DNA of 64,000 bases from Spirochaetota bacterium (GTDB taxonomy: Bacteria; Spirochaetota; UBA4802; JAFGJZ01): contig JAFGRW010000061.1 in NCBI GenBank assembly GCA_016934935.1, forward strand, positions 1 to 64,000, written 5' to 3'. The notes under the pieces were generated by a model. That model searched no databases and was not told where the DNA came from. It was given only the letters and a program-made list of their open reading frames with translations. The position numbers were made by a program, and so were the translations under genes. Below are positions 17,485 through 26,271 of the stretch, piece after piece; within the stretch, counting starts at the first letter, position 1; every line of letters begins with the position of its first letter.

Positions 17485-18177
17485 ATGAAAAGATGTATCG
17501 TAATAGGACTGGGTAACTTTGGCTATACTACCGCTAAAACACTGTACGAAAACGGTATTGATGTTATGGCTGTTGACTCTCACGAAGAGATCGTAAGCGC
17601 ATACAAGGATGACCTGGGTGTAACCATCTGCTGTGAAGCCACTAACATGGAACAGCTTCTTTCTCTTCAGATTAAAAACTATGACGCCGCAGTCATAGCT
17701 ATCGGTCAGAACATGACTGCAAGCATACTGATCTCTCTACACTTGCAGGAGCTTAAAATAAAGCGGATAATAGTACGGGCAATATCCGATGATCACGCGA
17801 AGATACTTTCGAAGCTTGGAGTCAGCGATATCGTTTATCCAGAAATAGACACTGCAATTAAAACGGCCAACAAACTAATGATGAAAAATGTCGCCGATTT
17901 TTTACATATATCTGATGAATACAGTGTTATTGAAATCCCTGCACCGGCAAGCTTTATTGGTAAAAATCTGGCAGAACTTAATATTACAGGCAATTATAAC
18001 TGCCAGGTGTTAGGTATAAAATATCGCAAGCCGGTTAAGGATGACGAGGATAACGAAGACTATAATATTGATAAAACAATAATTGCTCCTCATGCCGGTG
18101 ATATCATTAAAAAACATTCCCTTATTATTGTTCTTGGCAAAAAAAACGATATAATAAGAATTCAAAAAATAAGCTGA
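17485..18177 (+). CDS. Potassium uptake regulatory subunit, TrkA/KtrA family
   Basis: A 230-residue RCK protein that gates the KtrB-like channel. The Rossmann motif VIGLGNFGYTTAKTL (6-20), with an acidic residue at the end of the second strand (AVDSHEEIV), binds nucleotide. A TrkA-C domain occupies the last 80 residues (EYSVIEIPAPASFIGKNLAEL... SLIIVLGKK). A single N domain and single C domain match KtrA rather than the duplicated TrkA of enterobacteria. AAGGAG precedes the start, and the pair forms a two-gene operon. Confidence 0.93.
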   Translation: MKRCIVIGLGNFGYTTAKTLYENGIDVMAVDSHEEIVSAYKDDLGVTICCEATNMEQLLSLQIKNYDAAVIAIGQNMTASILISLHLQELKIKRIIVRAISDDHAKILSKLGVSDIVYPEIDTAIKTANKLMMKNVADFLHISDEYSVIEIPAPASFIGKNLAELNITGNYNCQVLGIKYRKPVKDDEDNEDYNIDKTIIAPHAGDIIKKHSLIIVLGKKNDIIRIQKIS

Positions 18178-18219
18178 TCATTTTTTTAAGTAATTAATGG
18201 CATTCAATTATGATTTTTA

Positions 18220-19179
18220 TCAAATCTCTATTTCCGCGCCTTCCAGGGCAAGATCAACTTCAAGCTCAACCCCTTTCTTGCCAACATTCATTGCGATATA
18301 GCTTCTTGCGTTTGCCAAAACATTATCCAGCTTATCATCGCTGTAATCAGGATCATGGTGATAAAGAATTACTTTTTTTACATTAAATCTGGCGGCAATA
18401 TCTATCGCAATTGAAGCTGACGAGTGCCCCCAATCTATTTTATTGATTGACTCGTTAAATGTATACTGGGCATCAAAAAGAACAACATCGGCATCCTGGA
18501 AAAATTCACGGTAACTGTCAATTTCATCCATTTCATCAAGATTAAATTCACAATCTGCCGTAAAACAGAATACTTTGCCATTTTCTTCAAACCTGTAGCC
18601 ATACGATGCCCCGGGATGACGCATGCGTTTATTAATCACCTTCATACCGTTTAGGAATATTTCCCCCTCCTGGGGAACAGCTACAAACTCCTTTTTTGCC
18701 TGCATCATCTCAAGATTAATGGGAAAATGTGAAAAATCCTGTTGATATTCAATTCGCTGCTGCAGATCATCGAAAGGAGAATAAAAGGTGAATTTGTTAC
18801 CGGGAATGAACATCGGTAAAAAAAACGGAATCCCCTGAATATGATCCCAATGTGTATGTGAAACAAAAATGGAAGCAAATCCCTGGCCGCTTTTGAATTC
18901 ACGCTGCATTAAAGAGGCACCAAAATTTTTGAATCCTGTACCACAATCGATACAGATAACATCTCCGTTATCTGGAATAATCTGAATACATGTAGAGTTA
19001 CCACCATAAGTCCCTTTTATCGATACTGGAAGAGAATCTATATAATTATCAATAGTTTCATTTGACTCGAGATCTGATGGTTTTACCCGTTGTAAGGCCC
19101 TGAAGATTTTGTTTTGTATTGTATCCATTGTTAATGGAGTTGGCAAAGATCCCCGAACTCCCCAAAATTTCACTTTCAT
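18220..19179 (-). CDS. MBL-fold metallohydrolase
   Basis: A 319-residue metallo-beta-lactamase-fold enzyme. It opens MKVKFWGVRGSLPTP, followed by GGNSTCIQI and CIDCGTGF, then the metal motif HTHWDHIQG and later Asp and His ligands (FTADCEF, WGHSSASIAI, YHHDPDYSD). This set is typical of the PhnP/RNase Z-related group often annotated as cyclic-phosphodiesterase-like; the substrate is not predictable. I chose the ATG at 19179, which has AGAGG nine bases upstream and restores the family N-terminus, over an ATG at 19236. Confidence 0.82.
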   Translation of the reverse strand: MKVKFWGVRGSLPTPLTMDTIQNKIFRALQRVKPSDLESNETIDNYIDSLPVSIKGTYGGNSTCIQIIPDNGDVICIDCGTGFKNFGASLMQREFKSGQGFASIFVSHTHWDHIQGIPFFLPMFIPGNKFTFYSPFDDLQQRIEYQQDFSHFPINLEMMQAKKEFVAVPQEGEIFLNGMKVINKRMRHPGASYGYRFEENGKVFCFTADCEFNLDEMDEIDSYREFFQDADVVLFDAQYTFNESINKIDWGHSSASIAIDIAARFNVKKVILYHHDPDYSDDKLDNVLANARSYIAMNVGKKGVELEVDLALEGAEIEI

Positions 19180-19269
19180 CGCTATCTGCCTCTGTTTAGC
19201 ATTGTTCCTATACTGATTTTCGGCAGTTATCCCCATACAGAAAAGAAAGAAAATATGCTTAATCTATTG

Positions 19270-19596
19270 TTACACCTGATTAGGTATAATTCTTTCAATT
19301 AGGCTCTGAATCAGAGCCAAATAACTTTTCTGGGCTTCGATGAAAAGCAAAAGATCATTATCAGAATTTACCATCGAAGCAATTTCCTCATATTCTTTTT
19401 GCAGCTCTTCCGGTACAGCTTTTTCCTGCTTGATAAGTTTATTTATACGGGCGACACAGTTCTCATAATCATCTATCTTCTTTTTTTTATCCGGTACGCT
19501 ATTAATCTTGCGAGACAGAATTTTATATCTTAAGCAAATCTGATTCTCAGCAATTCTGGAACCCAAATACCCGGCAAGCTCCAAACATTCTTCCAT
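19270..19596 (-). CDS. YlbF-family helical protein
   Basis: A 108-residue all-helical protein. MEECLELAGYLGSRIAENQ, a central DDYENCVARINKLI and a C-terminal FIEAQKSYLALIQSLIERI follow the pattern of the YlbF/YmcA (Com_YlbF) family, known in Firmicutes as partners of RNase Y and of competence and sporulation regulators. In other phyla the role is undefined. The ATG at 19596 has GGAG five bases upstream; an ATG at 19626 has none. It is probably transcribed with the MBL hydrolase, 90 bases downstream. Confidence 0.6.
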   Translation of the reverse strand: MEECLELAGYLGSRIAENQICLRYKILSRKINSVPDKKKKIDDYENCVARINKLIKQEKAVPEELQKEYEEIASMVNSDNDLLLFIEAQKSYLALIQSLIERIIPNQV

Positions 19597-19767
19597 ATTA
19601 ACTCCATTTTTTTGTTTTTTTTTCAAAATGACAACTTTTCACAATAATTTGGAACAATTCTTATGAAAAGGCACGTCATACCGTGGTCAATAATTATTTC
19701 AACTTTGGTTAATAATCTTGTATATTCTGATTATTGTCCGAAGTTTGTCTTCTTACGATAATCTGTC

Positions 19768-19795
19768 TTGACAAAAATCAACAGATAGATATTTT
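19768..19795 (+). promoter_or_regulatory. Candidate sigma-70 promoter of the bactofilin operon
   Basis: TTGACA (19768-19773), a 16-base spacer and TATTTT (19790-19795) lie 34 bases before the bactofilin start. The -35 is perfect; the -10 matches at four of six positions. Confidence 0.4.
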
Positions 19796-19828
19796 TTAAC
19801 TAATAGAGATAAATCAGCGGAGAATAAT

Positions 19829-20185
19829 ATGGCCGAAGTTAAAGAAATCATTGAAGATGAAAACAAGATTGAGACAGTTATTGCGGAAGATATACATTTT
19901 CGGGGCACTCTGAAGTTTAAAAAATCCCTGAAAATAAAGGGCCGGTTCGAAGGGAAAATAGAATCTGAAGGTCAGGTAATAATCGGACAGGAAGCAACAA
20001 TTAGCGCAAACATTGAAGCTTCGACAATACTTGTAAACGGCTCAGTTAACGGAAAATTAAAAGCCAATAAAAGCATAGAACTCTATAAAATGAGTTCAAC
20101 CTCAGGTGACATTATTTCTCCGGATCTTCAAATAGAAAAAGGTGCTGTTTTTAACGGCACGTGTTTAATGCCCGAAAAGAAATGA
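19829..20185 (+). CDS. Bactofilin-family cytoskeletal protein
   Basis: A 118-residue right-handed beta-helix protein. The DUF583 repeat is clear: FRGTLKFKKSLKIKGRFEGKI, then EGQVIIGQEATISANIEASTILVNGSVNGKLKANKSIEL. Bactofilins polymerise into membrane-linked filaments that place cell-wall enzymes and shape the cell. The short charged N-terminal tail could be the membrane or partner-binding part. The ATG of the next gene overlaps the stop codon, so the barrel protein is translationally coupled to it. Confidence 0.93.
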   Translation: MAEVKEIIEDENKIETVIAEDIHFRGTLKFKKSLKIKGRFEGKIESEGQVIIGQEATISANIEASTILVNGSVNGKLKANKSIELYKMSSTSGDIISPDLQIEKGAVFNGTCLMPEKK

Positions 20186-20814
20186 GACCGTTAATTATAC
20201 TTTTAATCATTACTTTCACCTCTTCACCACTCTTTTCCGCCGGACGCTATACGATTGGTGTAGGTGGTGGTTATGGAGTTAACGGTATAATTGATTCTGG
20301 TTTTTTTAAATGGGAAAATGAGGGGTGCTACCGGGTAGAGTTATCCCTGGAAAAAAACGTTTCTCCATATATCACGTTTGAGACCGGCTTATGGTATACT
20401 TCGCACTCTTTTCAGTTTTATGAAACTGAAGCAAGTAGTGACGGTTTTGACATAAAAACTAACAACAGATCAGAATATCTGCAAATCCCACTTCTGTTTA
20501 AACCTGGAATTCCTTTTCAACACACCAGAATTTCGTTTCCTGTCGGCTTGAATTTCGGTTATCTGATTAATTCGAAAGTAGGTGACGATTACGAGTCTAG
20601 TGTTCAGGAATATGTTAACAGTAATACGGTATCAGCAATAGCAGGTTTGGAATTTGCAGTTAACTTTTCATTTTCCACGGATATTTATTTAGGAGTTCTT
20701 ACCGAAATGCAGCTGGTTGACTATATAAAAAACCGCGGCGAAAAGGAAGAAGATGAGTATTCTTATCTTTATGATGCGATATTTCGAAGCGGTGTCCGGT
20801 ACAGATTTCGTTAA
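20182..20814 (+). CDS. Outer-membrane beta-barrel-like protein
   Basis: A 210-residue secreted protein. The start at 20182 (MRPLIILLIITFTSS) gives a signal peptide cleaved near FSA, and ATGA overlaps the bactofilin stop; the frame also opens upstream at a GTG without support. The mature part has alternating strands with Gly and aromatic residues (GRYTIGVGGGYGVNG... VRYRFR) and ends in Arg-Phe-Arg with an aromatic near the terminus, typical of small OmpA- or PorT-like eight-strand barrels. Its stop codon shares bases with that of the convergent HIT gene. The function is unknown. Confidence 0.7.
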   Translation: MRPLIILLIITFTSSPLFSAGRYTIGVGGGYGVNGIIDSGFFKWENEGCYRVELSLEKNVSPYITFETGLWYTSHSFQFYETEASSDGFDIKTNNRSEYLQIPLLFKPGIPFQHTRISFPVGLNFGYLINSKVGDDYESSVQEYVNSNTVSAIAGLEFAVNFSFSTDIYLGVLTEMQLVDYIKNRGEKEEDEYSYLYDAIFRSGVRYRFR

Positions 20815-21317
20815 TCTACCGATAAAAAAGAGTCAGCATTATCAAAACGTATTTTTAACTTCTCAAATTGAACTAACGGATCTACAACGGCAATACGGTC
20901 ACCTGCCAAAACGTCAATGAATCCGACTTCATTTTTGTATCTGGGAACAATATGCTGATGTATATGGGATATACTTGCCCCGCTTTCGTCTCCCAGATTA
21001 TACCCCACGTTAAAACCGTGGGCATTAAACTCTTCACCAAGAACTTTCAAACAGAAAACCAAAAGCTTGTGAGAGTCCGCAGCCTCTTTGGCACTTAAAA
21101 GTGTTAATTCTTCAATATGCCGTAGAGGCGCTATCATCAAATGCCCGGGATTATAAGGATACAAATTCAATGTTACAAGATTAAACTCGCTTCGATAAAG
21201 TATAAGGTTTGTAATATCCGGATTTCCATTAATCATCTCGCACAGAATACAATCAACCTTAGGCCTATCACCAGTAACATACCTGTATTTATCGATGTTA
21301 AAAAGATATTTTCTCAT
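20811..21317 (-). CDS. HIT-family protein (AP4A-type hydrolase)
   Basis: A 168-residue histidine-triad protein. The catalytic motif HIHQHIVPR (HxHxHxx) sits near residue 115, with the preceding GASISH. CILCEM near the N-terminus and the nearby GHLMIAP are family features; enzymes of this kind hydrolyse dinucleoside polyphosphates or related nucleotides. The start MRKYLFNIDKYRYV lies two bases after the pgpA stop, so coupling is likely; an upstream start would lie inside pgpA. The stop codon overlaps that of the convergent barrel gene within TTAA. Confidence 0.88.
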   Translation of the reverse strand: MRKYLFNIDKYRYVTGDRPKVDCILCEMINGNPDITNLILYRSEFNLVTLNLYPYNPGHLMIAPLRHIEELTLLSAKEAADSHKLLVFCLKVLGEEFNAHGFNVGYNLGDESGASISHIHQHIVPRYKNEVGFIDVLAGDRIAVVDPLVQFEKLKIRFDNADSFLSVD

Positions 21318-21319
21318 AA

Positions 21320-21802
21320 TCAGAAAATTGCTATTCCCGTAAAGTGTGAAAATCCAATAATCGCCCATATAACTGCATTGGTAAATACACCGGCAATATA
21401 ATCGTCAATCATGATTCCTAAACCGCCTTTCAACTGCTGAGAACTGCCAATAGGCCAGGGCTTTAAAATATCAAAAATTCTAAATATCACAAATGCTGCC
21501 AAGACTATCTTCAGATTAAACGGGAAAAAGAAAATAGAGATCCAATACCCCATCATCTCATCCAATACCACTACTTGCGGATCTTTTGCTTCGAAATAAC
21601 GTTCTGCCTGATTGCCAAGCAAAACCGCAGGGTAAGCAGCTATTAAAACAAGCCCCATATTAATAAAACGAACATTATCACCAAAAGCCATATAAAGAGA
21701 ACAGTAGATAGCAGAAGCCAATAATGTTCCGAAAGTACCCGGAGCAAAAGGCATATATCCGGTGTAAAAGCCGGTATAAAAAAAATGAGCTACTCGTTTC
21801 AT
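21320..21802 (-). CDS. pgpA: Phosphatidylglycerophosphatase A
   Basis: A 160-residue membrane phosphatase that turns phosphatidylglycerol phosphate into phosphatidylglycerol. The signature GTFGTLLA (22-29), DPQVVVLDEMMGYWISI and FRIFDILKPWPIG is complete, as is the closing DDYIAGV. Three or four membrane helices are visible. It lies two genes from pgsA, the preceding step, in the same direction, with an 86-base gap. AGGAG precedes the start. Confidence 0.93.
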   Translation of the reverse strand: MKRVAHFFYTGFYTGYMPFAPGTFGTLLASAIYCSLYMAFGDNVRFINMGLVLIAAYPAVLLGNQAERYFEAKDPQVVVLDEMMGYWISIFFFPFNLKIVLAAFVIFRIFDILKPWPIGSSQQLKGGLGIMIDDYIAGVFTNAVIWAIIGFSHFTGIAIF

Positions 21803-21888
21803 TGTTATCTCCTATAATTTCAAATTAAATCAAAATGCACAATGAATAATATCAATAATCATTGTCGGAAAAAATAAAGTGCTGAAAA

Positions 21889-22542
21889 TCAATCTGTTAA
21901 TTTATTTTTAAATTTATAAGGCGGTAAAAGGACAGAACCGTTTGAACAGATATAACGAAGACCTGAAATGCCTGTTAACACTGTAATAATAAACATAAGC
22001 CAGTAAGGCAAAGCGACCATAATCTTGTTTAACTCACCTGACATCATAAAATCCACTGCAGTCAAGAATGTAGTCTGATCAGTCGGGATTGCCTTATAAT
22101 CAAGACCAGTACTCTTCGCAATAAAGACCACAATGATAACTGGAATAGAAACCATTTGAAAAGCAGTTTTAACCTTTCCGAAATGAGAAGTCCTGATGGA
22201 ATTTCCTTTTCGTACGGCAAGATAGCGGATAAATGTAATCAGTAAATCACGACCAATAATAACAAGAACCATCCATAGCGGTATTAGAGGATCCAAAATA
22301 AGGAAACATATCAAAGCCGCAATTACTAGAAACTTGTCTGCCAGAGGATCAAGAAATTTTCCGAATTCAGATTCAAGTTTCAGTTTACGAGCACTCCAAC
22401 CATCAAAAAAATCGGTGATTGACGCAACGCCGAAAACGATCAGGGCCCAGAACTTATAACTCCATTCAGGTTGAAAAATAAGATAAAGAAAAACTGGTAT
22501 TAAAAAAATCCGGGACATTGAAATCAGATTAGGTATATTCAT
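21889..22542 (-). CDS. pgsA: CDP-diacylglycerol-glycerol-3-phosphate 3-phosphatidyltransferase
   Basis: A 217-residue integral membrane enzyme that makes phosphatidylglycerol phosphate. The CDP-alcohol phosphotransferase motif DFFDGWSARKLKLESEFGKFLDPLADK (about 43-69) holds all the Asp residues of DGX2ARX8GX3DX3D. MNIPNLISMSRIFLIP is the typical opening. Five or six hydrophobic helices are present. It overlaps rimO by four bases and feeds PgpA, two genes on, for membrane lipid synthesis. Confidence 0.95.
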   Translation of the reverse strand: MNIPNLISMSRIFLIPVFLYLIFQPEWSYKFWALIVFGVASITDFFDGWSARKLKLESEFGKFLDPLADKFLVIAALICFLILDPLIPLWMVLVIIGRDLLITFIRYLAVRKGNSIRTSHFGKVKTAFQMVSIPVIIVVFIAKSTGLDYKAIPTDQTTFLTAVDFMMSGELNKIMVALPYWLMFIITVLTGISGLRYICSNGSVLLPPYKFKNKLTD

Positions 22543-23825
22543 ATTTTACCGACCAGATCAAAATTTACACATTCTGTAACTGATGCTCTCACTATAGAAT
22601 TTAGCAATTTTCCCTTGCCGGTCAAGAAAAAAACTCCATCCACCTCGGGTGCATCGTACCAACTTCTTCCAATCCAGCTTTCTTCCCCAGTCTGTTCTTC
22701 AACAAGAACAGGTACAGTCTCACCAATCCGGCGCTCTAATGCCGTTAAAAATCCCGACTCAAGTTCCTCAGAGAGTCGGTTATAACGCTCGACCTTTAAT
22801 TCGTAGGGAATGTTGTCCAATTCAGCCGCAGGGGTGTTTTCTTCAGGAGAATATATGAAAACTCCGCCACGGTCAATATTCGATTCCCGAACAAACGATA
22901 ACAGCTCTTCAAACTGTTCATCAGTTTCTCCTGGATAACCCGCAATAAATGTAGAACGTATGGCAATAAGAGGATCTATTCGTCGTATTTTATTCAGTAA
23001 TTCAGTGTATGTTTCAACCGAGCCTTTTCTATTCATGGAAGAAACAATGCCGGAAGCAACATGTTGAAACGGTATCTCGATATAGGGAACCAGATTTGGT
23101 AACTCATTAAATAATTCAAGAAGCGTATCAGTTACATGATCTGGATGCAGATATAAAAGACGAATCCAGCGGTTTTCGGCTATAGCTGATATTTTTCGCA
23201 AAAGCGTAACTATATTATCAGATCCGTAACTGTATACTGCTGTATCCTGAGCTATAATAATCAGTTCCATAGCACCACGTTCAATAGCCTGACGCACGTC
23301 CATAAGTATCTGTCCGGGTGGATATGAAACGTGTTTTCCACGTATAAGCGGAATCGCGCAATATGAACAGTTGTTTGAACAGCCTTCAGCAATTTTAATA
23401 TATTCGTAGGGTGAAGCAATTAATGGAACTCGAAGCAATTTTGGAGCCGAACCGCCTGAGTATTGCAAAGAGAGTGCCTCGCACATAGCCGGTACAAAAT
23501 CGCTGTCTATTACACCATAAAAGAAATCAACTTCAGGAATATCTTTTTTAAGATCGCGCATATAACGTTGTGAGAGGCAACCCGCAACGACAAGCTTTTT
23601 GTTTGCAGATGAGCCGCCGTCCTGTGTAATATCGGATGCATCAAGAATTACGGATATGGACTCTTTTTTTGCGTCTTCAATAAAACCACATGTATTTACA
23701 ATTATTATATCTGCTTCTTCAGGAGAATCAACCGGTAAAAAACCGTATGAAACAAGATAGGAATTGGCTGTTTCAGAATCTGCCTGGTTTTTGAAACAGC
23801 CAAGAGAGATAATATGGTAGGTCAA
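22539..23825 (-). CDS. rimO: Ribosomal protein S12 methylthiotransferase RimO
   Basis: A 428-residue radical-SAM enzyme that methylthiolates Asp of ribosomal protein S12. The N-terminal UPF0004 domain holds three Cys ligands (SLGCFKN, NTCGFIE, VAGCLSQRY), and the radical-SAM motif is CSNNCSYC near residue 149. A TRAM domain closes it. The RimO reading rather than MiaB follows from 'MKIAEGCSNNCSYCAIPLIRG'-like context and length. It is six bases downstream of the rodZ gene and overlaps pgsA by four. Confidence 0.94.
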   Translation of the reverse strand: MTYHIISLGCFKNQADSETANSYLVSYGFLPVDSPEEADIIIVNTCGFIEDAKKESISVILDASDITQDGGSSANKKLVVAGCLSQRYMRDLKKDIPEVDFFYGVIDSDFVPAMCEALSLQYSGGSAPKLLRVPLIASPYEYIKIAEGCSNNCSYCAIPLIRGKHVSYPPGQILMDVRQAIERGAMELIIIAQDTAVYSYGSDNIVTLLRKISAIAENRWIRLLYLHPDHVTDTLLELFNELPNLVPYIEIPFQHVASGIVSSMNRKGSVETYTELLNKIRRIDPLIAIRSTFIAGYPGETDEQFEELLSFVRESNIDRGGVFIYSPEENTPAAELDNIPYELKVERYNRLSEELESGFLTALERRIGETVPVLVEEQTGEESWIGRSWYDAPEVDGVFFLTGKGKLLNSIVRASVTECVNFDLVGKI

Positions 23826-23830
23826 TTATT

Positions 23831-24976
23831 TCACCAATCGTTAACAACAATATTGTATAAATTAGGATCATTTGGATCCTTTTTCCAGGTGATAACCTTG
23901 TTTGCAACCTGACCGGCAAGTCCAAACTCATAAAGCTCTCCATTGATCTTTGCCTTCATTCCGCCGGCATTACCGATTTTGATTTGAATATACTCATTAG
24001 CTTCCCACACTTCACGTGCTCCAGCCTGGATAATTCCCCTGGTTTTCATATTACCATCGAGATATATTTCAAGATATGTTTTACTAAGAAATATAGCCTC
24101 AAACACTATTTTTAAATTCGATTTGTCAGTAGCCCGCACCTGAGTACTTACAGCCAAAGCTTCTTTAGGATCAGAAACCTCTTCACCATCGGCAAGAGCC
24201 CTATCATCTTCAAGCTTACCACCTAAAGTCACCATTATTTTAGCACGGTTTTCGGTATAACCTCTTAACGTCAGATAAACTTCTCGGGAAGTATTTTTAA
24301 AAGTAACGGGAATCGAGCGATCCAATATAAGAGTCACTTTCTGTTTAACAGGAAGTATCTCGACAACAGCTTCATCAACACCTACTGACTCAACAACAAA
24401 TGTACATTCTTTAGAATCAACAAGAAACTTAACGGCTTCACTTGTATATGCAAGAACAAATCCCTTATTACCACTTAATTTTAAATTTCGAATCTGTTCA
24501 TGTTCAGATTGCTTACTGCTCTCTTCTGCTTCTTCTTCTTTTATTTCATCAATGGAATCATCGCGTGTAACATCAATTTTTGACGACATGAAATTCTTAA
24601 CCGCGAATGATCCTCCGCCAATAATCAAAACACCAAAAAGTATTATTACAAAATACTTCAAACCTTTTGCAAAGGCTTCTGAATTAATATCCAGCCCAGA
24701 ACTTGTGGGTTTTGTTAATTCTTCTAAAGGAGTTACAGACTCACCGATTTTATAACCTTTATATGCCCTGATGATCTCTTCAGGATCAGTTTTTAAATAT
24801 TCGGCATAACTTCGGATAAACCCTGTAATATATGTTTCACTGGGAAAATGGTCAAAATCTTCATTTTCAAGTGCCTCAAGATAATGAGGAGATATATTTG
24901 TGTCATTGCACACCATACGTATTGTCAGGTTTCTTGCTTCCCGGAGCGAACGGAATTTTTCGCCAATACTTTCCAT
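23831..24976 (-). CDS. RodZ-like cytoskeletal membrane protein
   Basis: A 381-residue protein. A Cro/CI-type helix-turn-helix (GEKFRSLREARNLTIRMVCNDTNISPHYLEALENEDFDHFP) fills residues 5-45, a linker follows, and a single membrane segment lies at about 107-125. The periplasmic part is beta-rich and ends in a DUF4115-like domain (REVWEANEYIQIKIGNAGGMKAKINGELYEFG). RodZ connects MreB to the wall-synthesis machine. AGGAG precedes the start. The gene sits between lolA and rimO, six or seven bases from each, so it is part of one operon. Confidence 0.85.
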   Translation of the reverse strand: MESIGEKFRSLREARNLTIRMVCNDTNISPHYLEALENEDFDHFPSETYITGFIRSYAEYLKTDPEEIIRAYKGYKIGESVTPLEELTKPTSSGLDINSEAFAKGLKYFVIILFGVLIIGGGSFAVKNFMSSKIDVTRDDSIDEIKEEEAEESSKQSEHEQIRNLKLSGNKGFVLAYTSEAVKFLVDSKECTFVVESVGVDEAVVEILPVKQKVTLILDRSIPVTFKNTSREVYLTLRGYTENRAKIMVTLGGKLEDDRALADGEEVSDPKEALAVSTQVRATDKSNLKIVFEAIFLSKTYLEIYLDGNMKTRGIIQAGAREVWEANEYIQIKIGNAGGMKAKINGELYEFGLAGQVANKVITWKKDPNDPNLYNIVVNDW

Positions 24977-24982
24977 ACGGAT

Positions 24983-25672
24983 CTACTCCTCTGATATCAT
25001 TGGATTTTTTATAACCTTGGCATTCGAAGGGATATCAAACTTAAAGTTACCTTTAAGCAGTTTTGCATTTGTATTAATATTATCAAACGATATTGTGATT
25101 TTTTTCCCTGTTGAGGTTTCACCCTCGGCACGAGTTATCAGGTAATCTTCGTTAATCCAGAGATTAATGGTTTTATAACCGCTTCGACTCTCTTTTTGTT
25201 GAAGCAAAAGAGTATAATATTTTTTTCCATCGGACATCAACGCCGGCTGTTCTTTGGAAGCGAACTTATAATGGTACTTGGCAAAAAGACGTCTTAACCC
25301 AACATATGATACTGCTGAAAACTCGGTACCTTTATCGTCTTTAAGATCCTGTTCGGCAACCACATTCATGGAAGGAATATAGACCCACATCATCTTGCCA
25401 TCGGATACAACCTGTTGATTACGAGGTGCGTTAAACATTATTCTAAGGTAATTTGGCTGAAGTGACTGAATAACGCCTTTTTGTGTAACTGAACCTGATC
25501 CCTTTAAAGTGACCATGGTAAAATCAGCTTGATATCCTTCAACTTTCGAAAAACGGTCACGGACATTACGAACAACATCGCTGACTGTTACAAACTCAAA
25601 TTTCTGAGCATTAACGCTAATTCCTGTAAAAAACACAACCGCTATTGCTGCACACCATATATATTTTCTCAT
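24983..25672 (-). CDS. lolA: Outer-membrane lipoprotein carrier LolA
   Basis: A 229-residue periplasmic protein with a signal peptide cleaved near AQA/VNA (residues 19-22). 'RFSKVEGYQADFTMVTLKGSGSVTQKGVIQ' followed by PNYLRIMFNAPRNQQVVSDGKMMWVYIPS is the LolA fold: a half-barrel that carries lipoproteins from the inner to the outer membrane. It is the first gene of the lolA-rodZ-rimO-pgsA operon. The upstream minus-strand region has a TTGACT box but no well-spaced -10. Confidence 0.88.
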   Translation of the reverse strand: MRKYIWCAAIAVVFFTGISVNAQKFEFVTVSDVVRNVRDRFSKVEGYQADFTMVTLKGSGSVTQKGVIQSLQPNYLRIMFNAPRNQQVVSDGKMMWVYIPSMNVVAEQDLKDDKGTEFSAVSYVGLRRLFAKYHYKFASKEQPALMSDGKKYYTLLLQQKESRSGYKTINLWINEDYLITRAEGETSTGKKITISFDNINTNAKLLKGNFKFDIPSNAKVIKNPMISEE

Positions 25673-25827
25673 ACCAGATACCGTCTACCTTAATTAGAAC
25701 TTGCTTAAAAGCGAGACATACAGGGATACACTTATAAAACAGCGTAAAAAAGTCAATAGTAAAACCTGAGCCGCATACTCATCTTTTGACAGAACAGAAG
25801 AGCAACATTATTTTATTTTGCTCACTC

Positions 25828-25865
25828 GTCCAGCGCCACTATGAAAACACAAGGTGGTGCTGGAC
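25828..25865. other. Stable 12-bp hairpin in a 359-base gap
   Basis: GTCCAGCGCCAC (25828-25839) pairs with GTGGTGCTGGAC (25854-25865), with one G-U pair and a 14-base loop. GAGCAA and TTGCTC, just upstream, make a second 6-bp stem. There is no T tract on either strand. It lies between divergently oriented lolA and a small orphan gene; nothing else stands out in 25673-26031. Confidence 0.4.
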
Positions 25866-26031
25866 TGCTCGCATATACGTCTGATTAAAAGTGAATTAAT
25901 AGAAATTACCATTAGACCAGCATTCTGTTACAAAAAAAAGATTCTTCATCAATTTTAGCTTTACAAATAATATTTTTAAAACTTAATTGTTACATCTTCC
26001 TTTCTGAAATTTTCTCTACAGGGTTATTCTT

Positions 26032-26220
26032 ATGCAAACAAAAATAGTCACTCGTCTCTCAATGCCTATATGTGATATCGAAGAAATGGCTTTTGACGAA
26101 GAGATAGCCCTCTTTGCAGAGAAACACAACCTTCTTGAATCTGAAATAATTTACTTTTCAGCCGGCGAGTCAAAAATCAAGGAAGTTCTGATAAAACACG
26201 AGCCATCACTTTCAGTTTAA
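26032..26220 (+). CDS. Small hypothetical protein
   Basis: A 62-residue acidic protein (MQTKIVTRLSMPICDIEEMAFDEE...). I do not recognise it. It has one Cys, no signal peptide and a predicted helix-rich middle (EEIALFAEKHNLLESEI). The ribosome-binding site is poor (CAGGG at moderate distance). The open frame has natural codon use for this window and lies in an otherwise empty plus-strand gap, so it is a plausible but unproven gene, convergent with the phosphodiesterase downstream. Confidence 0.4.
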   Translation: MQTKIVTRLSMPICDIEEMAFDEEIALFAEKHNLLESEIIYFSAGESKIKEVLIKHEPSLSV

Positions 26221-26271
26221 ATATCACAAAAACAGTTCAAAATAATACGGATTTAATTTTTTCCAATAATT

